From the NCBI RefSeq assembly GCF_013416525.1, contig NZ_JACCEM010000004.1:62001-126000 (forward strand): a stretch of 64,000 bases of DNA, in the 5' to 3' direction. Below, piece by piece: positions 8,498-15,649 of this stretch. The DNA comes from Parapusillimonas granuli (GTDB taxonomy: Bacteria; Pseudomonadota; Gammaproteobacteria; Burkholderiales; Burkholderiaceae_B). The notes under the pieces were generated by a model. The model saw only the letters and a list, made by a program, of their open reading frames with translations, did no database searches and was not told the origin of the DNA. How positions within the stretch are numbered: position 1 is the stretch's first letter; each line of letters opens with the position of its first letter. Position numbers and translations under genes: made by a program.

Positions 8498-9517
8498 ATG
8501 TCTCACTCCATCGTTCCGTCCTTCCAGCCTCATCGCCGCAGTCTCATCGCCGCGGCGCTCGCCGCCGTGCTCGGCGCCGCGGCCGTCTTGCCGGCCGCGG
8601 CCCAGGGCGACGGCGCGGCAGGCTATCCGAACAAGCCCGTCAAGCTCGTCGTTCCCTTCGCGCCCGGCGGCCCCACCGACATCACCGCGCGCCTCATCGG
8701 CGAGGCGCTGTCCAAAAAATGGAACCAGCCGGTGGTCATGGAGAACCGGGCAGGCGCCGGCGGCACGATAGGCGCGGCAAGCGTTGCGAAAGCGGCGCCC
8801 GACGGCTATACCCTGGTGCTGGGCGTCACGGGCTCCCACTCCATCGCCGGCTCGCTCTACAAGCAGCTGCCCTATGATCCGCAGGCCGACTTCGAGCCCA
8901 TCAGCCGCGCCGTCATTTATCCGAACGCCATCCTGGCGAACCCGGCCCTGCCCGCCAACAACCTCCAGGAATTGATCGCGCTGGCGAAGAAAGACAAAGA
9001 GCTGCACAGCTACGGCACGGACGGCAACGGCACGGCCTCGCACCTGACGATGGAACTGCTGAAGGAACGCGGCGGCTTCAAGCTCGACGCCGTGCAATAC
9101 AAGGGCGCATCCCCCATGCTGAACGACCTGGCGGCGGGATTCATCCAGGTCGGCATCACCGGCCTGCCCTCGGCTGAAACCCTGCTGCAAGCCGGCAAGG
9201 TGAAGCTGATCGCAATCACCACGGACAAGGATTACAGCGAAAAAGGCTACCCCACGATCGCCGGACAGGGATTCCCCGGCTTCGCGGCCGCTCCGTGGTC
9301 CGGCTTGTTCGCGCCCAAAGGCACGCCCAAGGAGATCGTCGCGAAGATCTCCAAGGATGTGAACGAAATCATGAACAGCGCCGAAATGAAAGAGAAAATG
9401 AAAGGCCTGGGCCTTCAGCCCCTGCCCAACACGCCTGAGCAATTCAAGACCGAACTGGCCCAGGAAGCGGCGAACTGGGCCAAGGCGGTCGAGATCTCCG
9501 GCGCGCGCGCGGAATGA
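8498..9517 (+). CDS. Bug-type tripartite tricarboxylate transporter receptor
   Basis: A 339-residue periplasmic solute receptor of the TctC/Bug family. An N-terminal signal (basic stretch, then an Ala/Leu core ending near AAAQ) precedes the family signatures YPNKPVKLVVPFAPGGPTD, NRAGAGGTIG and the AAAPWSGLFAPKGTP region. Such proteins bind carboxylates, amides or amino acids outside the inner membrane and hand them to TctA/TctB. No TctA or TctB gene is in the window, so this is a solo receptor. The ATG at 8498 follows AAGGA by 7 bases; an upstream in-frame ATG at 8480 is less well placed. It heads the second transcript of the island, controlled by the operators above. Confidence 0.93.
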   Translation: MSHSIVPSFQPHRRSLIAAALAAVLGAAAVLPAAAQGDGAAGYPNKPVKLVVPFAPGGPTDITARLIGEALSKKWNQPVVMENRAGAGGTIGAASVAKAAPDGYTLVLGVTGSHSIAGSLYKQLPYDPQADFEPISRAVIYPNAILANPALPANNLQELIALAKKDKELHSYGTDGNGTASHLTMELLKERGGFKLDAVQYKGASPMLNDLAAGFIQVGITGLPSAETLLQAGKVKLIAITTDKDYSEKGYPTIAGQGFPGFAAAPWSGLFAPKGTPKEIVAKISKDVNEIMNSAEMKEKMKGLGLQPLPNTPEQFKTELAQEAANWAKAVEISGARAE

Positions 9518-9544
9518 ACGGCTGCTCGATAGGTGTTCTTGAAG

Positions 9545-10948
9545 ATGGATTCCATGCATGATCCGATGAGCTTCGATGCCGAATTCGACGTGCTCGTCAT
9601 TGGAGCGGGCGGCTGCGGGCTGGCGGCGGCCTTGGCCGCCCATGACAACGGCATGGACGTGGCGATCGTCGAGAAGATGGACCGCGTCCAAGGCAACACC
9701 CTGCTTTCCAGCGGTTCGATACCGGCGGCGAACACACGCTTCCAGCGCGCCGCCGGCGTCGTGGACAGCCCCGACACCTTTGTCGCGGACCTGGAGCGCG
9801 TGGCCGGCCGCCACGACGCGCCCGAGCTGACGCACCGGCTCGCGAGCATTTCAGCGGAACTGGTCGAGTGGCTGGTCGACAAGGCCGAGGTCGAGATGAC
9901 GCTGGTGGAAACCTACAAGCACATCGGCCATCGGGTGCATCGCCTCCACTCGCCGCCGTCCAGGCGCGGCTCGGACCTGGTCGACGATTTGCTCGCGGCC
10001 GTGGCAAAGCGCGAAATCCCCATCGCGTTCGGCAACCCGGCCATCGAGCTGCTGGCCACGCCCGACGGAAGAGTGGTCGGGGCCGTCACCGAAACCAGGA
10101 CGGGCGAACGCACCGCCATCGGCGCCAAGGCCGTCATTCTGGCCACCAACGGCTTCGGCGCCAATCGCGAATTGCTGGCGCGGTTCTGCCCGGAACTCGC
10201 CGCCGTGCCCTACGGGGGCTCGGTCGCCAGCGAAGGCGAAGCCATACGCTGGGGCGAGCAGCTCGGTGCGGACCTGGCCAATATGGGCGCCTATCAGGCG
10301 CACGCGAGCCTGGCCGACCCGCATGGCTCGCTGGTCACCTGGACGGTCGTCGAAAAAGGCGGCGTGATCGTCGACCGGCACGGCCTGCGCTTCGGCGACG
10401 AGACCATCGGGTATTCCGCATTCGCCGCCCAGGAGCTGGAGCGCGAAGGGCCGTTCTACGTGATCGCCGACACGCGCGTGCGCGACGTCACCGCCGCCGG
10501 CCAGGAAGAATACGCGGAATTATGCGCGCACGGCGGAGTGATCGAAGCGCCGGATGCCGCAAGCCTGGCGCAAAGGCTGGGGATCGACGCCGCCAACCTG
10601 TCCGCCACGCTGGACGGCGCCATCGCCGCGGCCAAGGGCGTGGCGCAGGACCGGCACGGGCGCCAGGCCTGGGGCCTCGGCCCCTTGAGCGCCCCATACA
10701 CCGCCACGCGCATCGGGCCCGCCTTGTTCCATACGCAGGGGGGCCTGAGGGTCGACCTGGACGGCCGGGTGCTGAAGCGGGGCCGGCCCATTCCTGGGCT
10801 GTACGCAGGCGGCGGCGCCGCCTGCGGCATCAGCGGCGCCAAGGGCGGGCTGGGCTATATGTCGGGCAACGGCCTGCTCGGCGCGCTGGGCCTGGGCTAT
10901 CTCGCGGGCAAAGCCGCCGCGAGCGACGCCTCGGCCGCCCGCGCATGA
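9545..10948 (+). CDS. FAD-dependent dehydrogenase of the fumarate reductase/tricarballylate dehydrogenase family
   Basis: A 467-residue flavoprotein of the FAD_binding_2 family. The dinucleotide fold GAGGCG is at residues 20-25 and the C-terminal FAD segment contains LYAGGGAACGISG and a Gly-rich helix. Relatives include soluble fumarate reductase, tricarballylate dehydrogenase (TcuA) and 3-ketosteroid dehydrogenase; all move hydride across a C-C bond next to a carbonyl or carboxyl group. The start at 9545 follows AGGTG. It lies between a Bug receptor and an MmgE/PrpD gene. Tricarballylate-like oxidation to an unsaturated acid would feed the AcnA-like hydratase well, but this is inference. It is shorter than SdhA (about 590) and is not its replacement by sequence. 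Confidence 0.82.
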   Translation: MDSMHDPMSFDAEFDVLVIGAGGCGLAAALAAHDNGMDVAIVEKMDRVQGNTLLSSGSIPAANTRFQRAAGVVDSPDTFVADLERVAGRHDAPELTHRLASISAELVEWLVDKAEVEMTLVETYKHIGHRVHRLHSPPSRRGSDLVDDLLAAVAKREIPIAFGNPAIELLATPDGRVVGAVTETRTGERTAIGAKAVILATNGFGANRELLARFCPELAAVPYGGSVASEGEAIRWGEQLGADLANMGAYQAHASLADPHGSLVTWTVVEKGGVIVDRHGLRFGDETIGYSAFAAQELEREGPFYVIADTRVRDVTAAGQEEYAELCAHGGVIEAPDAASLAQRLGIDAANLSATLDGAIAAAKGVAQDRHGRQAWGLGPLSAPYTATRIGPALFHTQGGLRVDLDGRVLKRGRPIPGLYAGGGAACGISGAKGGLGYMSGNGLLGALGLGYLAGKAAASDASAARA

Positions 10949-11000
10949 ATTCGGTTTTGCATCAGGCGGCAGAAGCCGCCAACGCGGAAAGGTAGGCAAG

Positions 11001-12386
11001 ATGAATCCAGAGAAAGATCCCGGCGGCGCTTCCACTCCCACGAAACCGCTGGCGGCTTTTGCCAGCGGCGTGGCCTGCGAGCGCCTGGCCGAACATGAGA
11101 AGCACGAGACGCTCCGGCATCTGCTGGATACGCTCGGCGCGTGCGCGGCGGGAATCAACCAGCCCATCGTCCAGGCGGTGGCCGCCCTATGCGGCCAAAA
11201 CGGCATGATGCGGGGCGACGTCCCGGTGGTCGCTTCCGCGCTGACCACCGATGTCCTGACGGCAAGCTACCTCATGGCGGCGGCGGCGCATGCCCTGGAA
11301 ATGGACGACGGGAACCGGGAAGGCTCCATCCACCCCGGCACGGTCGTCGTTCCGGCCGCCCTGGCCATGGCCCATCAACAGAACGCCGACGGAAACACCT
11401 TGCTGTCGGCGGTCGTCGCCGGCTACGAGGTCGCCGTCTCGGTCGCCGAATGCCTGCATCCGCACGCCAGCAAGCGCGGCTTCCAGACCACGCCGGTCGC
11501 CGGAACGCTGGGCGCGGCCGCCGCGGCCGGCAGGGTGCTCGGCCTGAATGCCGAGGACATGGAGAACGCGCTGGGCATCGCCGCCAGTTCGTCGTCGGGG
11601 ATCTTCGCCTATCTGTCCGGCGGCGGCAACATCAAGAAGCTGCACCCCGCGCATGCGGCCCGCGAAGGCGTGTTCGCCGCGCTGCTGGCGCGGCAAGGCG
11701 TCGTGCAGGGCCCGCGCAACGCCGTGGAAACGCGCTGGGGCGTCCTGCAGGCATTCGGCGGGCTGGAGGAATGGGCGGGCAAACCGCAAGGCCGGCGGGA
11801 ATTGGCGGTGGTGCGCTCCTACCTGAAGCCCTACCCCTGCTGCAGGCACATCCACCCGGCCATCGACGCCCTGCTCCGGCTCCGGCTCGACCACGGCATC
11901 CGGCCGGACGACGTCGCCGCCATCTCGGTGGGAACCTACGAAGCCGCGATGCCGCATGCGGCGCTTCCCTGGGACACCTTGAACGTGGCGCAACTGAGTT
12001 TTCCCTACGTCATGGCGATCGCCATGATGAACGGCGCGGTCGATCTGCCGGCCTTTTCCGAAGCGCAGCGCGGCAGCGCGGCGGTCGGGCGCCTGGCGGC
12101 CAAGGTCAGTGTCCACGTCGACCCGCAATGCCAGGCGCTCTACCCGGCCAACGGCCCGGCGCAAGTCACCATCACGCTGAACGACGGCGCCTCGCACAGC
12201 CTGTTCGTGCCCGAACCCATCGGTTCGCCGGACCTGCCCTTGTCCGACCAGGCGCTGATCGAGAAATTCCGCCTGGCCACGGCCGCAATACCGAGCCGGG
12301 ACGAGACCCGGGCGCTGGCGGTCTCGAGCCTCGCCGGCAACGCGCTGCCCGACGCTCGCACGCTGATGCGCCTCCTGGCGGGCTAG
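11001..12386 (+). CDS. MmgE/PrpD family protein, first copy
   Basis: A 461-residue member of the 2-methylcitrate dehydratase-like family, which also includes cis-aconitate decarboxylase and iminodisuccinate epimerase. It keeps the family HALEMDDGN segment, HPGTVVVPAALAMA, and the GGNIKKLHPAHAAREG stretch. These enzymes act by acid-base chemistry on substituted di- and tricarboxylates without a cofactor. It follows the flavoprotein gene with a 52-base gap and precedes the second Bug gene, so all are likely one transcript. It fits a dehydration, epimerisation or decarboxylation step on the same polycarboxylate that the hydratase and lyase handle. The precise reaction is not predictable. Confidence 0.85.
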   Translation: MNPEKDPGGASTPTKPLAAFASGVACERLAEHEKHETLRHLLDTLGACAAGINQPIVQAVAALCGQNGMMRGDVPVVASALTTDVLTASYLMAAAAHALEMDDGNREGSIHPGTVVVPAALAMAHQQNADGNTLLSAVVAGYEVAVSVAECLHPHASKRGFQTTPVAGTLGAAAAAGRVLGLNAEDMENALGIAASSSSGIFAYLSGGGNIKKLHPAHAAREGVFAALLARQGVVQGPRNAVETRWGVLQAFGGLEEWAGKPQGRRELAVVRSYLKPYPCCRHIHPAIDALLRLRLDHGIRPDDVAAISVGTYEAAMPHAALPWDTLNVAQLSFPYVMAIAMMNGAVDLPAFSEAQRGSAAVGRLAAKVSVHVDPQCQALYPANGPAQVTITLNDGASHSLFVPEPIGSPDLPLSDQALIEKFRLATAAIPSRDETRALAVSSLAGNALPDARTLMRLLAG

Positions 12387-12455
12387 GACAGCGATCCGTC
12401 CCGGGCGCGCGCGTGCCCCCGCTTTGCCTTTTTACGTTTCTACATGGAGATCGAA

Positions 12456-13457
12456 ATGAAAGCGAAGGTACTCTCGGCCATCGGGAAGATGGCATGGGTC
12501 GCGTCCCTGGCGGCGCTGCCGATGTCGGCGGGCGCGGCAAGCCCGGCCGACGCGCAAGACTACCCGAACCGGGCCGTGCGCATCGTCGTGCCGTTCGCGG
12601 CGGGCGGCGCGACGGACCTGTTCGGACGCCTGATCGCGTCGGAACTCACCGGCACGCTCAAGCAGCAGTTCATCGTCGAGAACAAGCCGGGCGGCGGCGG
12701 GAACATAGGTTCGAACCAGGTCGCCAAAAGCTCCGCCGACGGCTATACGCTGCTGTTCGGCGCGGCCGGCAACATCGCCGTCAACCCGTCGCTCTTCAGC
12801 AATATGCCGTACAGCCCGTCCAAGGACCTCGCGCCCGTGGCGCTCATGGGCTCGTCGATGAACGTACTGGTGGTGCCCTCGTCCCTGCCGGTCAAATCGG
12901 TGCAGGAGCTGATCGAGCTCGCCAAGGCCAAGCCGGGAGAGCTGAACTACGGCTCGTCCGGCAACGGCGGGACCACGCATCTGTCCGGCGAGCTGTTCAA
13001 CAGCATGGCGCAGACCAGGATCGTCCATGTTCCGTATCAGGGCAGCGGCCCCGCCATGGTCGACCTGCTGGCGGCGCGGGTGCAGATGATGTTCGACAAC
13101 CTGCCTTCGTCTTCCCCGCATATCCAGCGTGGCGAGCTGAGGGCGCTGGGCGTGACCGGCGCGAAGCGGAGCGCCCTGCTTCCCGACGTGCCCACGATCG
13201 CCGAATCGGGCCTGCCCGGTTTCGAAGCCACCACCTGGTTCGGCTTGTTCGCCCCCGCCGGCACGCCCCCCGCCGTCATAGAAAAAATCAACGCGGCCGT
13301 GAATCAGGCAATGGCCAAGCCCGCGATCATCGAACGCCTGCGGCAATTGGGGACCGACGCCGCCACCGGGACACCGGCCAGCTTCGCGGAGCTGGTGGCC
13401 AAGGACACCGCCAAGTGGGCCAAGGTCATCAAGGACGCGAACATCGTCATGAACTGA
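12456..13457 (+). CDS. Bug-type tripartite tricarboxylate transporter receptor, second of the island
   Basis: A 333-residue periplasmic receptor of the TctC/Bug family. A signal peptide starts at MKAKVLSAIGKMAW and ends near GAAS or DAQ. Signatures YPNRAVRIVVPFAAGGATD, NKPGGGGNIGSN and GLFAPAGTPP are all present. The ATG at 12456 has GGAG 8 bases upstream; the ATG at 12444 overlaps that site and is disfavoured. Although in the same operon, it differs clearly from the receptor at 8498, so the two may bind different compounds or different stereoisomers. It ends 4 bases before the stop codon of the convergent MmgE/PrpD gene. Confidence 0.92.
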   Translation: MKAKVLSAIGKMAWVASLAALPMSAGAASPADAQDYPNRAVRIVVPFAAGGATDLFGRLIASELTGTLKQQFIVENKPGGGGNIGSNQVAKSSADGYTLLFGAAGNIAVNPSLFSNMPYSPSKDLAPVALMGSSMNVLVVPSSLPVKSVQELIELAKAKPGELNYGSSGNGGTTHLSGELFNSMAQTRIVHVPYQGSGPAMVDLLAARVQMMFDNLPSSSPHIQRGELRALGVTGAKRSALLPDVPTIAESGLPGFEATTWFGLFAPAGTPPAVIEKINAAVNQAMAKPAIIERLRQLGTDAATGTPASFAELVAKDTAKWAKVIKDANIVMN

Positions 13458-13461
13458 GCCG

Positions 13462-14820
13462 TCACCGCAAGGCGTCGAGCAAGCGGCTCCAGGACATGGC
13501 GCCGTAGCGCTCGACGCCGTCGGGCGCCAGCAAGAATGCCAGGCCGGGCAGCACCGGCGCCGACAGTTCGCGGATCTTCCCTTCCAGCATGGAATCGGGC
13601 AAAGGGCGGTCGGGGCCGCCTTGGGCGCTCAGGCACTCCGCCTCATGGGTTGCGCCCGCGGCGGTGTCCACGACCACCCGGGCTGGCCGGTCGTGGGGCG
13701 GCTCCAAGGCCGCCTCGTACGGCCGCAATTCGACCATCTTGCGCAAGCGGGCCACCAATGGGTCGTGCAGCGCGTCGCTGGAAAAGGCCGGCGCGCCGCC
13801 GGTGCCGAACACGAAGGGCGCGGCCACCATGTGCGGCATGGAAAACTTCGCGCCCAGGGTGGTCGTCGGTTCCGGATTGGACAGCGTCAGCGCCAGAGGA
13901 TGCGTATAGACGCGGATGCTGCGAAGATCGCGGGCGTCCAGCGCGTGCTCGCGGACGAGATCGAGCACCGCCTCGACCGCGGAGTGCCCGTGCTGGCAGC
14001 AGGCGTAGATCTTGTGATAGCCCGACGCGATGGACCATTCCGCGCCCAGACGGTCGTCCAGCGCGCTGAAGTTTTCCGTCGCGCCGAGAATGTCGCGGTA
14101 CACCGCCGGGATGCTGGATTCCGCGCCGTGAATGCCGCAAGCCGCCCAGTCGGCGCACTGCAGGCCGTTGACCGCCCCGGCGGCGGCCCAGCCGTTGCGG
14201 ATCAGCACCCCTTCCACCAGATGCGGGCGAGGGCCCATCGAGGCGGTGGTTGCCGCCGCCGTGACGGCGCCGAAGAGCTCGGCGCCGTCGCCGCCGCGCG
14301 CCATCACCACGCCCGCGGCGGCGCCTACGCTCGACCAGAGGGCGTGGCCGTGCACGGCGGGCCGGGCGAACCGGAAGCTCATTGCAATCCGCGTGACCAC
14401 TTCGTATCCCAGCACCAGGGCCCGCAAGACCTGTTCATACCGGAGGTCGAGGGCTTGCGCCTCTGCCAGCAAGGCCGGCAGCACATAGATGCCGGCATGG
14501 CAGATGGTCTTGCGGAACCCTTCGTCCAGTTCGCACCAGTTCCCGGCCAGCGCATTCAATGAAGCCGCCTGGTGGCGGTCGGCCAGGGGAAGGCCGGCGG
14601 CGAATACCGCCGACTCGCCGCAACACGGCCGGGACAGCACTCTTGCGCGATAGCGCGCCGGTTCGGGCTCCAGCGAGCCGGCGATCATGGCGGAAATATC
14701 GTCCGACACGACGAAGGCCGCCCGCCGCCGCATGGGCGCGGGTATGTCTTCCCAGCGGCAGGCCGCCGCCCAATCGCAGAGCCGGCGCAAGCCCGCGGAG
14801 AAATCGTCGGTCTGGTTCAC
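13462..14820 (-). CDS. MmgE/PrpD family protein, second copy
   Basis: A 452-residue MmgE/PrpD protein on the opposite strand to the first copy. The family core is visible: NALAGNWCELDEGFRKT, HAGIYVLPALLAEA and the C-terminal SIASGYHKIYACCQHGHSA region. The usual basic segment reads GPRPHLVEGVLIRNGWAAAGAVNG, so it is only distantly related to the copy at 11001-12386. It sits 15 bases downstream of the GntR gene and is transcribed with it from the 15535-15570 promoter. It probably catalyses another dehydratase- or epimerase-like step in the same pathway. Having two diverged copies in one regulon suggests successive steps or two stereoisomers. Confidence 0.8.
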   Translation of the reverse strand: MNQTDDFSAGLRRLCDWAAACRWEDIPAPMRRRAAFVVSDDISAMIAGSLEPEPARYRARVLSRPCCGESAVFAAGLPLADRHQAASLNALAGNWCELDEGFRKTICHAGIYVLPALLAEAQALDLRYEQVLRALVLGYEVVTRIAMSFRFARPAVHGHALWSSVGAAAGVVMARGGDGAELFGAVTAAATTASMGPRPHLVEGVLIRNGWAAAGAVNGLQCADWAACGIHGAESSIPAVYRDILGATENFSALDDRLGAEWSIASGYHKIYACCQHGHSAVEAVLDLVREHALDARDLRSIRVYTHPLALTLSNPEPTTTLGAKFSMPHMVAAPFVFGTGGAPAFSSDALHDPLVARLRKMVELRPYEAALEPPHDRPARVVVDTAAGATHEAECLSAQGGPDRPLPDSMLEGKIRELSAPVLPGLAFLLAPDGVERYGAMSWSRLLDALR

Positions 14821-14835
14821 GGATTCTTTCCTTGT

Positions 14836-15528
14836 TCAGGTTGGCCGGACCGTATCGGGCAGGTGCCGGACGAGATGGTTGGCCGCCCGCTCAATGTGCG
14901 AACGCATCAGGGACTCGGCAAGCCCGCTGTCGCGGCTTTTGATGGCCCGCACGATCTGCCAGTGCTCGGCGTAGGCGTCGTCCTTGCGTTCGAGCACGGT
15001 GCCGGAATGCCGGCGATAGATGCGCAGCAAGTGATACAGGTCGCCGCACAGCGCGGCGATGATGCGCTGGTTGCCACAGGCGCGGACGATGCGTTCATGG
15101 AAATCGAAGACGCGTGGCTGCCGGGCCCCGCTGACGCGCTGCTGCCGGTCTTGCTCCATTTCGTTCAGGAGCGCGTCGATCTCGTCGTCGGGCATGCGTT
15201 GCGTGGCGAGATTGCAGGCCATGCCTTCCAGGGCCATGCGCATCTGGAACAGCTCCAGCGCGGACTCCGCCGAAAGCGACATCACCCGGGCCTTGATGTA
15301 CGGCTCACGGGTGACGAGCTGTATGCCTTGCAGCCGCCGGACGGCTTCGCGGACCGGCCCGCGGCTCACGCCGAATTCCTGCGCCATCGACACTTCGTTG
15401 ATGATGCTGCCCGGCGGCAGGCGGCCATCGTAGATGGCGTCCAGGATCCTCTGGAAGACGGCGTCCGCCAAGGGAACCTGAGTCTCTTGTTTGTTGATTG
15501 CCGTTTCAGTCGCGCTCATGGTGGTCAT
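14836..15528 (-). CDS. GntR/FCD-family transcriptional regulator, likely controller of the island
   Basis: A 230-residue regulator. An N-terminal winged helix-turn-helix (about residues 18-85, with EFGVSRGPVREAVRRL) is followed by an all-helical FCD ligand domain with metal-site residues in FDFHERIV, AEHWQIV and MRSHIERA. FCD regulators usually bind a carboxylate and are released from DNA. Its promoter contains the 16-bp dyad also found before the lyase gene, so autoregulation is likely. The expected transcription start falls at or next to the ATG (15528; a second ATG at 15519), so the message may be leaderless. It is the only regulator gene in the island. Confidence 0.88.
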   Translation of the reverse strand: MTTMSATETAINKQETQVPLADAVFQRILDAIYDGRLPPGSIINEVSMAQEFGVSRGPVREAVRRLQGIQLVTREPYIKARVMSLSAESALELFQMRMALEGMACNLATQRMPDDEIDALLNEMEQDRQQRVSGARQPRVFDFHERIVRACGNQRIIAALCGDLYHLLRIYRRHSGTVLERKDDAYAEHWQIVRAIKSRDSGLAESLMRSHIERAANHLVRHLPDTVRPT

Positions 15529-15534
15529 GTTCCT

Positions 15535-15570
15535 AGCCTATCAAACACTTTGTAAAAGTGTCAACTCTTT
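15535..15570 (-). promoter_or_regulatory. GntR gene promoter with operator
   Basis: Minus-strand TTGACA (15564-15559), 18 bases, TAGGCT (15540-15535). The -35 lies in AAAGTGTCAACTCTTT (15555-15570), identical to 2150-2165. Next to it ACACTTT-GTA-AAAGTGT (15545-15561) forms a perfect 7-bp inverted repeat. The site also lies in the gap before the divergent FUSC gene at 15650. Confidence 0.65.
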
Positions 15571-15649
15571 TCAATAACGAAATGAATCGGTCCGGAGCCC
15601 GGCCCCGGAGTTGTCTATACTTCCTGTTCCATCTCCGTTTCGGTCTAGT

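Noticed and set aside
9545-10948. Flavoprotein as the missing SdhA
   Set aside because: It is over 100 residues shorter than SdhA, lies 33 kb away in a different regulon and has the soluble dehydrogenase layout. A functional link stays possible but it is not an sdhA gene.
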